This document shows positions 10,660 through 19,745 of a DNA stretch of 43,725 nucleotides, one piece after another (positions within the stretch are counted from its first letter, which is position 1; the number at the start of each line of letters is the position of its first letter). The stretch spans positions 1 through 43,725 of the forward strand of contig JAJFIS010000028.1 in the NCBI GenBank assembly GCA_021774735.1. Reading direction: 5' to 3'. Position numbers and translations under genes: made by a program. The notes below the pieces were generated by a model, which did not search any database, was not told the DNA's origin, and saw only the letters and a program-made list of their open reading frames with translations. Origin of the DNA: Alphaproteobacteria bacterium (GTDB lineage: Bacteria; Pseudomonadota; Alphaproteobacteria; Sphingomonadales; Kordiimonadaceae).

Positions 10660-11781
10660 TCAATCTTGCTTTAAAGCCACCCGCATGCCAAGCATTTCAT
10701 CTAAGGCAACTCGGTAACCCTCTTGACGCAGCGCGGAATAAAGCTGTTCATTTGTCCCACTGAATGTAATTTTAAAGTAGCTCAATGGCACACCAATGCT
10801 AATAGCCTCTACCCTATTTACAAGCGCCAGTTCCGAAATCATCGACTGAAATTGCGTTAGGTTGGTGTAATCTGGCGTATCAACCGTGATGACAACTTCT
10901 CCAAAGTCTTGCTGGAATATTTGCAAGTCTGCTCGGTAAAAATTGTCAACCCGCCCTAAGCATTGTTTTAAAACACTCAATTGAAGGTCGCGCACCGTTT
11001 CGCCCTTTAAGGCCCTTATAATGCCACTGCTTTCACTATTACCACCCTTCAAGCTGCATGAATAATTAAGCGTTAACATCTCATAACGATCAATGGGAAC
11101 AATTTCAGTCAATAATATCAATGAATTCGAGATACCTATGTCAAGTGCAATGCCCTCAAGTGCTCCATGACCATTTGTAGCAATATCGCTAGCTTTCAGC
11201 CGAATGCGTTCTTTGAAATTATTTTCTAAAAGATGGTATTTTAGAAGCCTATTTCTACCACCAACTTGGCCTAGCATTCCGGTCAGAGATTCTCGGTTCA
11301 AATTGTGCAAGCCATTGCCGTCGCGGTGTAAAAAGCTGAGCATTGATGCCCCTGCACCATCAATGGCATAGGGCACCGAAGCATCATCCAAAAAGGCCCG
11401 CACTTGGTCGCCAGCAAAGGCGAAGCTAAAGCTGGCACTATACTCGCCTTTTGATGAGCGTTCATTCTGGATTTCAAAACCACGAATCATATCGTCGAGG
11501 ACAGTTTTTTCAGGCTCAGGGACGAACATAAGGCTGTCGCTGTCCACTAATTTGGTGAGCAGTGCATACCAGCCCTGCTTTGCCGCCGTTTGCACTGCTC
11601 TTGCCCGGGCATCTGCTGATGTTCTACCCTTTTCCTCAACAAAAATATCATAAACCGTGAAATGGTCACGGCTATCAGCTGGCGTAGTTTGTGCCAAAGC
11701 CCCACTTCCAATAAGTGATAGACCAAACAAAACTGCAGCCAAACCGGTAAAAAGAGTATTTTTCTGATCAGTAAGCAACAT
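10660..11781 (-). CDS. DUF2066 domain-containing exported protein
   Basis: Function unknown. With the ATG at 11779-11781 the product has 373 residues and starts with a signal peptide (hydrophobic core LFTGLAAVLFGLSLIGSG, cleavage after ALA-Q). The N-terminal block YDIFVEEKGRTSADARARAVQTAAKQGWYALLTKLV is the part recognised as DUF2066. A GTG nine codons further out is open in frame, but the inner ATG is preceded by GAAGG and puts the signal peptide at the N-terminus, so it is preferred. The gene heads the perM-hdaA-ppk-ppx run and diverges from purM; this neighbour pairing is common in alphaproteobacteria. Confidence 0.8.
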   Translation of the reverse strand: MLLTDQKNTLFTGLAAVLFGLSLIGSGALAQTTPADSRDHFTVYDIFVEEKGRTSADARARAVQTAAKQGWYALLTKLVDSDSLMFVPEPEKTVLDDMIRGFEIQNERSSKGEYSASFSFAFAGDQVRAFLDDASVPYAIDGAGASMLSFLHRDGNGLHNLNRESLTGMLGQVGGRNRLLKYHLLENNFKERIRLKASDIATNGHGALEGIALDIGISNSLILLTEIVPIDRYEMLTLNYSCSLKGGNSESSGIIRALKGETVRDLQLSVLKQCLGRVDNFYRADLQIFQQDFGEVVITVDTPDYTNLTQFQSMISELALVNRVEAISIGVPLSYFKITFSGTNEQLYSALRQEGYRVALDEMLGMRVALKQD

Positions 11782-11947
11782 ATAGCCTTCATATTTTTGC
11801 GCAGCCACACTATAACCGCGCTGTGGTGGGATGAAAGAGCGAAATGATTTTATTCATTGCATCCCGCTGCCATTATTCGCGGGTAAATTTGCCCAAACTA
11901 TGTCATGTTTAAATGGCTATGCAATGATAGAAGGATGCGGACCCGCT

Positions 11948-13060
11948 GTGAGTGAAAACACAAAAAGCCAATATACCTATAAAGATGCTGGTGTTGATAT
12001 CGATGCTGGCGAGTCACTGGTAGAAAAAATTAAGCCCATGGCCGCCAGCACTAGGCGCGCGGGCTCTGACGCCTCCTTAGGTGGCTTCGGCGGGCTATTT
12101 GACCTGAAGGCAGCGGGTTACAGCGATCCTATCTTGGTCGCCGCCACTGACGGCGTCGGTACCAAGCTGAAAGTGGCACTGGAAGCCGGTCGCCACGACA
12201 CCGTTGGCATTGATCTTGTGGCCATGTGCGTTAATGATCTGGTTGTCCAAGGCGCTGAACCTCTATTGTTCCTAGACTATATGGCAACGGGCCACCTAGA
12301 GGTTGACCAAATGGCAAGCGTTGTCAGTGGCATCGCCGAAGGCTGTCGCCAATCAGGTTCTGTGTTAATCGGCGGCGAAACCGCTGAAATGCCCGGCATG
12401 TATTCGGGCGGGGACTATGACCTCGCAGGTTTCTCAGTTGGTGCGGCAGAGCGCGGCACCTTGCTTGATGGCGCACATGTCAAAGACGGCGATGTCCTCA
12501 TCGGTCTCACCTCCTCGGGCATTCATTCAAACGGCTATTCACTGGTGCGTCGGTTAGTGGATGATCATAAGCTTAGCTACAATGACCCTGCCCCCTTTGA
12601 TTTGGATAATACGCTCGGCGAGGCCCTGCTAGCACCGACAAAAATTTATGTGAAAAGCTGCTTAAGCGCCATTAAAGCCGGTAAAATCCATGCACTTTGC
12701 CATGTAACCGGCGGTGGCTTCCTAGAAAATCTACCGCGCATACTGCCAAAAGGTACCCGCGCCAACATCAATGCCGATGCGTGGAACCTACCACCCGTTT
12801 TTGCATGGCTGCAGCATATGGGCGGCATAGCAACGGCTGAAATGGCGCGTACTTTCAACTGCGGCATGGGCATGGTTGTAGTGGCTAGCCCAAACAAAGT
12901 GGATGAAGCCTTGAATATTTTACAAGGCGAAGGTGAGATCGCCATGGTCATCGGCCATATCAGCGCCCACGCAGGCAAAGCAGATTGCCAAGTCAGTGGC
13001 AACGCAGACACTTGGGGATCAAATAGCGATTGGTCGGTCATAACTGGCGGGCAAGGATAA
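11948..13060 (+). CDS. purM: Phosphoribosylformylglycinamidine cyclo-ligase (AIR synthetase)
   Basis: Fifth step of purine synthesis: closes FGAM to AIR with ATP. The conserved blocks [36 protein letters not shown] and [11 protein letters not shown] are all present. The frame is open further upstream (to 11831), but the family N-terminus begins near [14 protein letters not shown], so the GTG at 11948-11950 is chosen, giving 370 residues (E. coli 345). An AGAAGGA lies 12 bp upstream, a rather long spacing. An ATG eight codons further upstream is the alternative. It is followed after 3 bp by purN, forming a two-gene operon. Confidence 0.93.
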   Translation: MSENTKSQYTYKDAGVDIDAGESLVEKIKPMAASTRRAGSDASLGGFGGLFDLKAAGYSDPILVAATDGVGTKLKVALEAGRHDTVGIDLVAMCVNDLVVQGAEPLLFLDYMATGHLEVDQMASVVSGIAEGCRQSGSVLIGGETAEMPGMYSGGDYDLAGFSVGAAERGTLLDGAHVKDGDVLIGLTSSGIHSNGYSLVRRLVDDHKLSYNDPAPFDLDNTLGEALLAPTKIYVKSCLSAIKAGKIHALCHVTGGGFLENLPRILPKGTRANINADAWNLPPVFAWLQHMGGIATAEMARTFNCGMGMVVVASPNKVDEALNILQGEGEIAMVIGHISAHAGKADCQVSGNADTWGSNSDWSVITGGQG

Positions 13061-13063
13061 AAC

Positions 13064-13720
13064 ATGCGGATACTCAAGCTCGCTGTTCTCATTTCGGGTA
13101 ATGGCACAAACCTTCAGGCTTTGATTGATGCCTGTGCTGCTCCTGATTTTCCTGCCGAAATTGCCTTGGTTATTTCAAACCGACCTGATGCTTACGGGCT
13201 GGAACGCGCTGAAAAAGCTGGCATCAAAGCCATAACCATCGACCATAAAAGCTTTGATGACCGCGAAAGCTTTGAAGATAGTGTCCATGAAGCCCTCACT
13301 GAGGCTAAGGTTCAGCTTGTTTGTTTGGCTGGCTTCATGCGTATTTTAACCGCAACCTTCGTGCGGCGTTGGCAAGACCGGCTGATAAACATTCACCCGT
13401 CCCTACTGCCTGCCTACAAAGGTCTAAACACCTATGAGCGCGCCATTGAAGACGGCGTCCGTTTTGCTGGATGCACGGTCCATTATGTCCGCCCCGATGT
13501 TGATACCGGGCCTATTATCATTCAAGCAGCGGTGCCGGTGCTATCGGATGATGACCCTGACAGCCTCGCTGCACGCATATTACCGCAGGAACATATCATA
13601 TACCCCGAAGCCGTATGCCTTATCGCCAGCAGCAAAGCCCGGGTACGCGGCCACAAAGTTATCATTGATGATATGCCCGTGCCGAGCGGTGCCTATATCG
13701 CGCCAGTGCCAAAAAAATAA
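13064..13720 (+). CDS. purN: Phosphoribosylglycinamide formyltransferase
   Basis: Transfers a formyl group from 10-formyl-THF to GAR, the third step of purine synthesis. The 218 residues show the substrate-binding GNGTNLQAL near the N-terminus, the catalytic INIHPSLLPAYKG block (Asn and His), the Asp of DVDTGPII, and a C-terminal PQEHIIYPEA. The ribosome site AAGGA lies at the end of purM and the start follows the purM stop by 3 bp, so translation is coupled. It converges on ndk across a hairpin that works best as the ndk terminator. Confidence 0.96.
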   Translation: MRILKLAVLISGNGTNLQALIDACAAPDFPAEIALVISNRPDAYGLERAEKAGIKAITIDHKSFDDRESFEDSVHEALTEAKVQLVCLAGFMRILTATFVRRWQDRLINIHPSLLPAYKGLNTYERAIEDGVRFAGCTVHYVRPDVDTGPIIIQAAVPVLSDDDPDSLAARILPQEHIIYPEAVCLIASSKARVRGHKVIIDDMPVPSGAYIAPVPKK

Positions 13721-13747
13721 AAGGGCCGTGACATCGGCCACGACCCT
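13711..13747 (-). terminator. Intrinsic terminator of ndk, in the purN-ndk gap
   Basis: The arms AGGGCCGTG (13722-13730) and CCACGACCCT (13738-13747) form a stem with one mismatch and a 7-base loop. Read on the minus strand, the stem is followed by TTTATTTTTTT, a good U-tract about 27 bp after the ndk stop. On the plus strand the tail is poor, so termination of purN by this element is less likely. Confidence 0.65.
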
Positions 13748-13773
13748 CTTAAATTCGTTTAGTAAGCTAAGAC

Positions 13774-14196
13774 TTAGCCAACAATTTCATTGCCAGAGAA
13801 GAACTGAGCCATTTCAAGGGCTGCATTTTCTTCGCTGTCTGAGCCGTGCACGGAATTTTCACCGATGCTAAGCGCGAACTCTTTACGCACAGTACCGTCA
13901 GCGGCTTCAGATGGGTTGGTAGCGCCCATAACTTCGCGGTGAGCAAGAACAGCATTTTCGCCTTCAAGTACTTGCACAACAACAGGCGCACTGGTCATGA
14001 ATTCAACGAGCTCGCCGAAGAATGGACGCTCACTGTGAACAGCATAAAATGTTTCGGCTTGGGCTTGTGTCATCAGGATACGCTTTTGAGCAACAATGCG
14101 CAGACCAGCTTTTTCGAAGATGGCATTAACAGCACCGGTTAGGTTGCGGATAGTGGCATCTGGCTTAATGATAGAGAAAGTACGTTGAACACCCAT
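13774..14196 (-). CDS. ndk: Nucleoside diphosphate kinase
   Basis: Balances NTP and dNTP pools by ping-pong phosphate transfer through a phosphohistidine. The 140 residues are the normal length. The N-terminal [10 protein letters not shown] and the active-site NSVHGSDS (His117) are intact, and the conserved Arg and Thr positions in SERPFF and [18 protein letters not shown] are present. The sequence upstream contains a good promoter (14238-14266) and the gene ends in its own terminator, so it appears to be monocistronic. Confidence 0.98.
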   Translation of the reverse strand: MGVQRTFSIIKPDATIRNLTGAVNAIFEKAGLRIVAQKRILMTQAQAETFYAVHSERPFFGELVEFMTSAPVVVQVLEGENAVLAHREVMGATNPSEAADGTVRKEFALSIGENSVHGSDSEENAALEMAQFFSGNEIVG

Positions 14197-14237
14197 GGGA
14201 AAATCCTCGCGTCGGGGTTAAAGTTTGATTCGCGGGC

Positions 14238-14266
14238 CTTATAAGCGCTATCGAGGCCCCTGCCAA
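14238..14266 (-). promoter_or_regulatory. Candidate sigma-70 promoter of ndk
   Basis: On the minus strand TTGGCA and TATAAG are separated by exactly 17 bp, about 42 bp upstream of the ndk ATG. Both hexamers match the consensus at four of six positions. No experimental support is available. Confidence 0.55.
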
Positions 14267-14323
14267 GTAGCTTTTTGTAATTAAGGGGATGCGCCCTGCG
14301 CCAAGCTATGCTAAATCGCCGCC

Positions 14324-16222
14324 ATGTTACATATTATAGACATGACTTACCGCATTGCAGACCGCCTGTTATTTGATCAGGCGACGGTCGCGATACCTAT
14401 GGGGCAAAAGGTCGGCCTTGTTGGCCAAAACGGCGCTGGTAAGTCGACATTGCTTGCTATGGTCAAGGGTGAACTAGGGGTCGAATCAGGATCCGTGAAG
14501 ATCAGGCCATCGGCAAAATTAGGCAGCGTGGCGCAAGAAGCCCCCGATGGACCTGAGAGTTTATTAGAAACTGTCTTGGCTTCAAACTTAGAAATGAGCG
14601 CACTGGAAGCTGAAGCAGAAACAGCAACTGACCCGCACCGTATTGCGGAAATTCATATTCGCCTCGCTGATATCGGTGCCCATACGGCCAATGCCCGGGC
14701 AGCGACGATTTTGTCTGGCCTTGGTTTTGATGAAGCGGCACAGGCACGGCCCTGCAACAGCTACTCCGGTGGTTGGCGCATGCGAGTGGCACTGGCATCT
14801 GTATTATTTAACGAGCCTGACTTATTGCTCTTGGATGAACCGACCAACTATCTTGACCTTGAAGGGGTCATGTGGCTGGAAAGTTTCCTCAAAAACTACC
14901 CCCATACCGTGGTTATCGTTAGCCATGACCGCGACCTGCTGAACAGCTCTGTGACCGCTATTGTGCACTTAAGCGAAGGCAAACTAAACTGGTACACGGG
15001 TGGTTATGACCGGTTCGAGAAGCTACGCCGGGAGAAGATGCAACGTCAAATGGCGCTGAAATCCAAGCAGGAAAATGAACGCCGCCATATCGAGGCCTTT
15101 GTTGAACGTTTCCGCGCCCAAGCCAATAAAGCCAAGCAGGCCCAAAGCCGCATTAAAATGCTAGAGCGCATGCAGCCGATTGCGACGATGATCAATGAGC
15201 GCACGGTTCCCTTCCGCTTTCCCAAGCCAGAACCTTTATCGTCGCCGCTGATTGCGCTGGAAGACGTTACCGTTGGCTACGGTGATGATAAGCCCATTCT
15301 GTGGAACTTAGACTTGCGCGTCGATATGGATGACCGTATCGCGCTGCTTGGGGCCAATGGTAACGGTAAATCAACTTTCGCTAAGTTGCTATCTGATCGC
15401 CTCAAACCTCAAATCGGCAAATTGCGTAAATCTAGGGTATTGGGCATCGGCTATTTTGCCCAGCACCAGCTGGACGAACTGCAAACATTAGCGACGCCGC
15501 TGGACCATATGGCCGAGCTTATGCCCGGCGTTATTGAAGCCAAAGTGCGGTCACGCCTTGGCAGTTTTGGTTTCAGTGCCGATAAAGCTGACCGACCCAT
15601 CACAAGCCTGTCCGGCGGTGAAAAAGCCAGATTGATGTTCGCGCTTGCCACTTTCCATGCGCCGCAGCTTTTAATTTTGGATGAGCCGACCAACCACCTT
15701 GATGTAGACAGCCGCGAGGCACTTATTCATGCCATTAACGACTATGACGGTGCGGTGCTGTTAATCTCGCATGACCGCCATCTGCTGGAAGCTTGCGTTG
15801 ACCGGCTGTGGATTGTGGCGGACGGAGGGGTTAAGCCTTTTGACGGCGATATGGAAGACTATAAAAAACTACTACTTAGTGAGCGGTCTGGCTCAAAAGC
15901 TAAAAAACGCGGCGCGGGCGGCAATAATAAAAAAGCAAACCGCAAGGCATCGGCTGACATTCGCAAGCAACTTGCTGATTCACGCAAGGTCGTAGAGAAA
16001 GCAGAAAAACTGGTAAGTCAGTTAGAGGCCGAAAAGTTAAAGATGGAGAGCCTGCTAGCTGACCCAACGCTTTATTCGGCCCAAGATGATGACAGCAAAC
16101 GCAAGGTGACAGGTTACCAGCAAAAAATTGCCGTGCTGACCGACCAAATAGAGACCGCCGAAGTGGATTGGGTGAAGGCTGAAGAAACGCTAGCCGCAAA
16201 AACTATCGAATTAGGTAGTTAG
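14324..16222 (+). CDS. ABC-F family ATP-binding protein (Uup-like)
   Basis: A soluble duplicated ATPase with no membrane domain. ABC-F proteins act on the ribosome or, for Uup, in genome stability. The first cassette has Walker A GQNGAGKST, signature YSGGWRMRVALA and Walker B LLLLDEPTNYLD. The second has GANGNGKST, LSGGEKARLMFA and LLILDEPTNHLD. The linker between them is charged and helical (EKMQRQMALKSKQENERRHIEAF). From about residue 525 a lysine-rich, coiled-coil C-terminal extension appears, as in Uup and ABCF3. The 632 residues fit. No strong ribosome site precedes the ATG. The 3' end overlaps the convergent GNAT gene by 20 bp. Confidence 0.9.
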   Translation: MLHIIDMTYRIADRLLFDQATVAIPMGQKVGLVGQNGAGKSTLLAMVKGELGVESGSVKIRPSAKLGSVAQEAPDGPESLLETVLASNLEMSALEAEAETATDPHRIAEIHIRLADIGAHTANARAATILSGLGFDEAAQARPCNSYSGGWRMRVALASVLFNEPDLLLLDEPTNYLDLEGVMWLESFLKNYPHTVVIVSHDRDLLNSSVTAIVHLSEGKLNWYTGGYDRFEKLRREKMQRQMALKSKQENERRHIEAFVERFRAQANKAKQAQSRIKMLERMQPIATMINERTVPFRFPKPEPLSSPLIALEDVTVGYGDDKPILWNLDLRVDMDDRIALLGANGNGKSTFAKLLSDRLKPQIGKLRKSRVLGIGYFAQHQLDELQTLATPLDHMAELMPGVIEAKVRSRLGSFGFSADKADRPITSLSGGEKARLMFALATFHAPQLLILDEPTNHLDVDSREALIHAINDYDGAVLLISHDRHLLEACVDRLWIVADGGVKPFDGDMEDYKKLLLSERSGSKAKKRGAGGNNKKANRKASADIRKQLADSRKVVEKAEKLVSQLEAEKLKMESLLADPTLYSAQDDDSKRKVTGYQQKIAVLTDQIETAEVDWVKAEETLAAKTIELGS

Positions 16223-16646
16223 AGCCTAATTTTTCCATAATCATATCGGGCTGTGACAGTTCTGAAAATCCAAATTTTTCATATAGGCTGTGCATATTGG
16301 ATGTCGCCAGCAAAAAGCGCCTGATTGTCTGCAATTCAGGATGCGCCATGATGGTTTCAACTAGCCAAATGCCAAGCCCCTGCCCTTGATGCTCGTCCAA
16401 AATATATACGTCAGCGAGATAAGCGTATGTGGCTTTATCCGTAACAACCCGCGCCCCACCAACCATAACGCCGCCAGACGTCATAAGGCCAAATGTAAGC
16501 GAATTTTTCCATGCTTTTTGCACAGTTTCTATGGGTATACCTAGGCACCAATAGGCTACATTTGATAAGTAATCATGCAGGGCATTCAAATCCAACGCCT
16601 CATAGTCACCGGTGATATAATAGGGCTTAGATGCGTGTGAAATCAT
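16203..16646 (-). CDS. GNAT family N-acetyltransferase
   Basis: Acetyl-CoA-dependent acyltransferase of unknown substrate. The 147-residue product shows the acetyl-CoA pyrophosphate loop as DEHQGQGLGIWLVETIM (the Q/R-x-x-G-x-G/A motif) and the family C-terminal LYEKFGFSEL. The frame is open further upstream inside holC, but the family N-terminus and the position 11 bp after the holC stop favour the ATG at 16644-16646. There is no clear ribosome site, consistent with coupling to holC. It overlaps the ABC-F gene tail-to-tail by 20 bp. Confidence 0.82.
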   Translation of the reverse strand: MISHASKPYYITGDYEALDLNALHDYLSNVAYWCLGIPIETVQKAWKNSLTFGLMTSGGVMVGGARVVTDKATYAYLADVYILDEHQGQGLGIWLVETIMAHPELQTIRRFLLATSNMHSLYEKFGFSELSQPDMIMEKLGSNYLIR

Positions 16647-16657
16647 CTTTGGAAGCG

Positions 16658-17107
16658 TCACGCCTTTTGCTCCCAACCACCTGACATCGGTTGCTGCCAA
16701 TAAGACATGGGAATATCGTATTCCTTGAATTTTTTCCAATCAGCGCGTGCCGCATCAACGATAACTTCATCGCGACCATCAAACATATATAAACACCGCT
16801 CATAGGCTGTCATATCATCGCAAGCGGCATTATTAACCAGCACTATAACGTTCGCGCCTGCAGGGTTTTCATCCCCTTCTGTCAGATATATCGGCTGTTC
16901 TTCCGGGAATTTACAGCCCGCCACATCATGGGGCAAAAAAGCCTCTGCATCATATGTCCAAATGGCTTTATCGAGCATTTCAAGGGTTTCACTGTCCGGG
17001 CATTTAATGACAGCCTTCATGCTCGCCTCTAACACCTTGGCCATCAGGCGCGGCAGAGCATCTGCCAACATTTGACGTTCAAGGTGGTAAAAGCGAATAT
17101 CGGCCAT
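16658..17107 (-). CDS. holC: DNA polymerase III subunit chi
   Basis: Clamp-loader accessory that links the replisome to SSB. The 149 residues begin ADIRFYHLERQMLADALPRLMAKVL, the typical chi N-terminus. FLPHDVAG, PIYLT-GDENPAGANVIVLVN and the MFDGRDE block follow the family pattern. The ATG at 17105-17107 fits the family start better than an upstream one and lies 10 bp after the pepA stop. The pepA-holC order is widely conserved in proteobacteria. Confidence 0.92.
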   Translation of the reverse strand: MADIRFYHLERQMLADALPRLMAKVLEASMKAVIKCPDSETLEMLDKAIWTYDAEAFLPHDVAGCKFPEEQPIYLTEGDENPAGANVIVLVNNAACDDMTAYERCLYMFDGRDEVIVDAARADWKKFKEYDIPMSYWQQPMSGGWEQKA

Positions 17108-17117
17108 AATAGCGCTC

Positions 17118-18587
17118 TTACTTTTCGTAATTATCAGCAACAAAACGGTCGAGCAAACGAACCCCGTGACCGGTGCCGCCTTTCTCGCTCAAAGGCAAAT
17201 TCTTGTCGGACCAAACTGTGCCAGCAATATCGATATGCGCCCAAGGCACTTTATTACTGTAACGTTTCAAGAACTGCGCCGCTGTGATGGAACCCGCACC
17301 ACGGTCACCAATATTTTTCATATCCGCGATCGCACAGTTGATCAGCTTGTCATAATTGGCGTGCAACGGCATCCGCCATACTTTGTCACCAGTGTCAGCG
17401 CCTGCAGTGGACAGGCCACCTGCAATCTCATCATCATCGGTAAAGATGCCGGCATGCTCATGGCCGAGTGAGATAATGATCGCACCAGTTAAGGTCGCCA
17501 GATCAATCATGAATTTCGGCTTAAATTCCTGCTGGCAATACCAAAGTGCATCGGCCAGAACCAAGCGGCCTTCGGCGTCGGTATTAATAACCTCGATGGT
17601 TTGGCCCGACATACTTGTCACCACATCACCCGGGCGCTGGGCGTTGCTGCCCGGCATATTTTCCACGAGGCCAACAACAGCAACCACATTCACTTTGGCT
17701 TTACGGCCGGCGAGCGCCCGCATTAGGCCAACAACGGTGCCAGCGCCGCCCATGTCCCATTTCATTTGCTCCATGCCTGCGCCGGGTTTCAGCGATATAC
17801 CGCCCGTGTCAAAGGTTACGCCCTTACCCACAAAAGCAATGGGTTGGCTATCGTCCCCCGCACCGTTCCAGCGCATGATAGCGAGCTGCGATTCACGGGC
17901 TGACCCCTGCCCAACACCAAGCAATGCCCCCATGCCAAGCTTTTCCATCTCCTCTTCACCGAGCACCGTCACCTCAATACCAACGGCGTCCAGCTCGCGG
18001 ATACGATCAGCAAAGCTTTCGGGGTAAAGAACATTCGCGGGTTCGCTAACAAGCTCACGGGTTAAGAAAACGCCTTCAACCACTTCTGCGCGGCCGACAA
18101 AGGCAGCCGCTATAGCTTCCGCGCCTTCAACAGCAACCGTTGCATTTTTCAAGGTTGGTAATTTTGATTTTGGTTCTTTGGTCCGGTAACGGTCAAAACG
18201 CCACGCCCGAAGCTTTAAGCCCTCAGCCATATCAAGGGCATGCTCTGCGAAACCCTCTGCCGCCAAGGTTACTGCTTCACTGCCGGATTTTTCCAAATTA
18301 GCATAAATGCCAGCGCCCAATGCTACCCAATCAGCATCTGATAGTTTGGCAGCGTCACCAATACCAAAAAGGACAACGCGGTCTGCGTCTATGCCTACAG
18401 GGGCAACAATTTCAACTGTTTGGCCTTTGGCACCAGTGAAACGCGCGACCTTTGCAGCCTTCGCCAAAACACCAGACACCGCAGCATCAGCAGCCTTAGC
18501 AAGACCTGTTAGCTCTGCACCTTTTTCAACGAGAAATACCAATGCACCTGAACTTGGCAGTGCGGGGGATGAAAATTCAATTTTCAT
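17118..18587 (-). CDS. pepA: Leucyl aminopeptidase (cytosol aminopeptidase, M17)
   Basis: Di-zinc or manganese exopeptidase that removes N-terminal residues from peptides; in E. coli it also binds DNA. The 489 residues include the N-terminal macro-like domain and the catalytic C-terminal domain. The metal ligands and active-site residues lie in GKGVTFDTGGISLKPGAGM and WDMGGAG, and the M17 signature NTDAEGRLVLADAL is intact. GDRGAGSITAAQFLKRY and WAHIDIAGT near the end are also typical. It is followed by holC after 10 bp. In many proteobacteria the gene diverges from lptF; here a Fic module lies on that side. Confidence 0.97.
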   Translation of the reverse strand: MKIEFSSPALPSSGALVFLVEKGAELTGLAKAADAAVSGVLAKAAKVARFTGAKGQTVEIVAPVGIDADRVVLFGIGDAAKLSDADWVALGAGIYANLEKSGSEAVTLAAEGFAEHALDMAEGLKLRAWRFDRYRTKEPKSKLPTLKNATVAVEGAEAIAAAFVGRAEVVEGVFLTRELVSEPANVLYPESFADRIRELDAVGIEVTVLGEEEMEKLGMGALLGVGQGSARESQLAIMRWNGAGDDSQPIAFVGKGVTFDTGGISLKPGAGMEQMKWDMGGAGTVVGLMRALAGRKAKVNVVAVVGLVENMPGSNAQRPGDVVTSMSGQTIEVINTDAEGRLVLADALWYCQQEFKPKFMIDLATLTGAIIISLGHEHAGIFTDDDEIAGGLSTAGADTGDKVWRMPLHANYDKLINCAIADMKNIGDRGAGSITAAQFLKRYSNKVPWAHIDIAGTVWSDKNLPLSEKGGTGHGVRLLDRFVADNYEK

Positions 18588-18746
18588 AATATTATTTGCC
18601 CTTTATTCTTTTGTGTTTCTGGCTATTAATTTCATCCACCTATGGCCTTTATTCTCCGACTTGGCAAGCCGAAGGCTGTTTTTTGTTCTTTCATTTATAA
18701 ATTGCCTGAAATTTATACAAAAATTCTTATTAATTTTGATAATCGT

Positions 18747-19346
18747 CTATTCATACAGGCTTTTGAGCATGTCAATGAAGACAGGTGTCATGATGTAATA
18801 GTCACCCGTCATAGCTGACATTGCAGCAAGAGAGTAATAACCATCCGGCCTCGGCCTCAAGCGACAGAATGGTGGCAAACCATATCTCATCGCAATAACA
18901 TTCACCCACATTCGTGAAATACGACCATTGCCATTTGCAAAAGGATGAATACGAACCCATTCCCCATGAACCCAAGAGCATACATCTAGTATATTGCCAA
19001 CATCTTCGTCGCTGAGGTCTGCGTCTAAATCAATTTCTTGATCAAGTTTTGAAATAATTCGTTGGAATTGAGCATCAAAAATTTCGAGTTCATGCGCTAC
19101 ATTATTTGGGTGCGTACCATTATAGCCGCCAATAGTTACGCCTTCATTTTCAAGTCCTTTTTCACCTCTGAAATTTCCTACAAGGAGTATATTATCTGGC
19201 TTCAAACCAAACATCACTTTACGATGCCAGTATCGGGCTTGATCACTATTTAAAGGGTGTCTATTAGAAGCTTCAGTATTAAGCTCACTTAATAAAGTTT
19301 TAAGGTTGTCAGACAGTTGGGAGCTATTTTCCTCCCAATCAGGCAT
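18747..19346 (-). CDS. Fic domain protein (putative AMPylating toxin)
   Basis: Fic proteins usually transfer AMP from ATP to hydroxyl side chains of targets such as topoisomerases. The 199-residue product contains a complete active loop HPFANGNGR at 134-142, with the catalytic His and the anion-binding Asn/Gly/Arg, and the preceding flap region VTIGGYNGTHPNNV. No clear [ST]xxxE[GN] inhibitory helix was found inside it. It overlaps the upstream ribbon-helix-helix gene by 8 bp, so the two form an operon with antitoxin-first order. Lower GC than pepA and lptD suggests acquisition. The target is unknown. Confidence 0.88.
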   Translation of the reverse strand: MPDWEENSSQLSDNLKTLLSELNTEASNRHPLNSDQARYWHRKVMFGLKPDNILLVGNFRGEKGLENEGVTIGGYNGTHPNNVAHELEIFDAQFQRIISKLDQEIDLDADLSDEDVGNILDVCSWVHGEWVRIHPFANGNGRISRMWVNVIAMRYGLPPFCRLRPRPDGYYSLAAMSAMTGDYYIMTPVFIDMLKSLYE

Positions 19347-19677
19347 TTAGAACTGACTTAACAAAAGATAAATCCTGAGAACCAAGTTTAACTAATGCCC
19401 CTTCAACAGGGTCTTCAAAATTACTAGATTCGGATTTAGCAATTGCAGCTATAGCTGTTTCAAAATTGGGGTCCGTCAATCTGTATGCCTTAAGTTTATT
19501 TGCTACATCTTCCAATTCTGTGGCAACTGCCAATGTTTGCTGATTGACAAAATTTTTAAGTGCTAAATTCACAAGGTCATTTTGAGATACACGCGTGACT
19601 TCACTAAGCTGTTCCAAGCCTGCCTTAATCTGGGGATCAATCCTAAATGTAGTAGGTTTAATTTTTGTAACTTTCAT
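19339..19677 (-). CDS. Ribbon-helix-helix protein, putative antitoxin/repressor of the Fic gene
   Basis: The 112-residue protein starts with a ribbon-helix-helix pattern (TTFRIDPQIKAGLEQLSEVTRVSQNDLVNLALKNF, about residues 8-45), the fold used by many antitoxins for DNA binding. The rest is acidic and probably contacts the toxin. An ESSNFED segment near the C-terminus partly resembles the Fic-inhibitory motif but has D where G or N is expected, so it is not claimed. The ATG at 19675-19677 follows GAAAGG at good spacing; a GTG five codons upstream is less likely. The promoter carries paired repeats that suggest autoregulation. Confidence 0.75.
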   Translation of the reverse strand: MKVTKIKPTTFRIDPQIKAGLEQLSEVTRVSQNDLVNLALKNFVNQQTLAVATELEDVANKLKAYRLTDPNFETAIAAIAKSESSNFEDPVEGALVKLGSQDLSFVKSVLNA

Positions 19678-19705
19678 TTGAGCACCTTTCACTATCGCCT
19701 ACATC

Positions 19706-19745
19706 ATAATACTGAATATGGTATCAAAAGTCAATAATGGTATCA
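19706..19745 (-). promoter_or_regulatory. Promoter of the Fic operon with paired operator-like repeats
   Basis: On the minus strand TTGACT (19729-19734) and TATTAT (19706-19711) are 17 bp apart, close to consensus, about 30 bp before the ribbon-helix-helix start. Two copies of TGATACCAT (minus-strand sequence; 19718-19726 and 19737-19745) start 19 bp apart, one in the spacer and one just upstream of the -35. Two helical turns on one DNA face is what a ribbon-helix-helix dimer pair would need. Confidence 0.6.

Noticed and set aside
11873-11883. CCCGC...GCGGG inverted repeat upstream of purM as a purine operator
   Set aside because: The arms are only 5 bp and match no operator I can name; no purine riboswitch features were visible either.
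17356-18027. A 223-codon open frame opposite pepA, plus similar frames opposite guaA, yicC and surA
   Set aside because: They are antisense shadows of strongly conserved genes, with Pro/Ser/Arg-rich composition and no family features or ribosome sites.
18667-18690. Short hairpin AGCC-GAA-GGCT followed by a T run on the plus strand
   Set aside because: The stem is only 4 bp and no plus-strand gene lies upstream, so there is nothing for it to terminate.
19339-19420. ESSNFED near the end of the ribbon-helix-helix protein as a Fic-inhibitory motif
   Set aside because: The motif requires G or N after the Glu and a matching helix; here D follows, so the match is likely chance.
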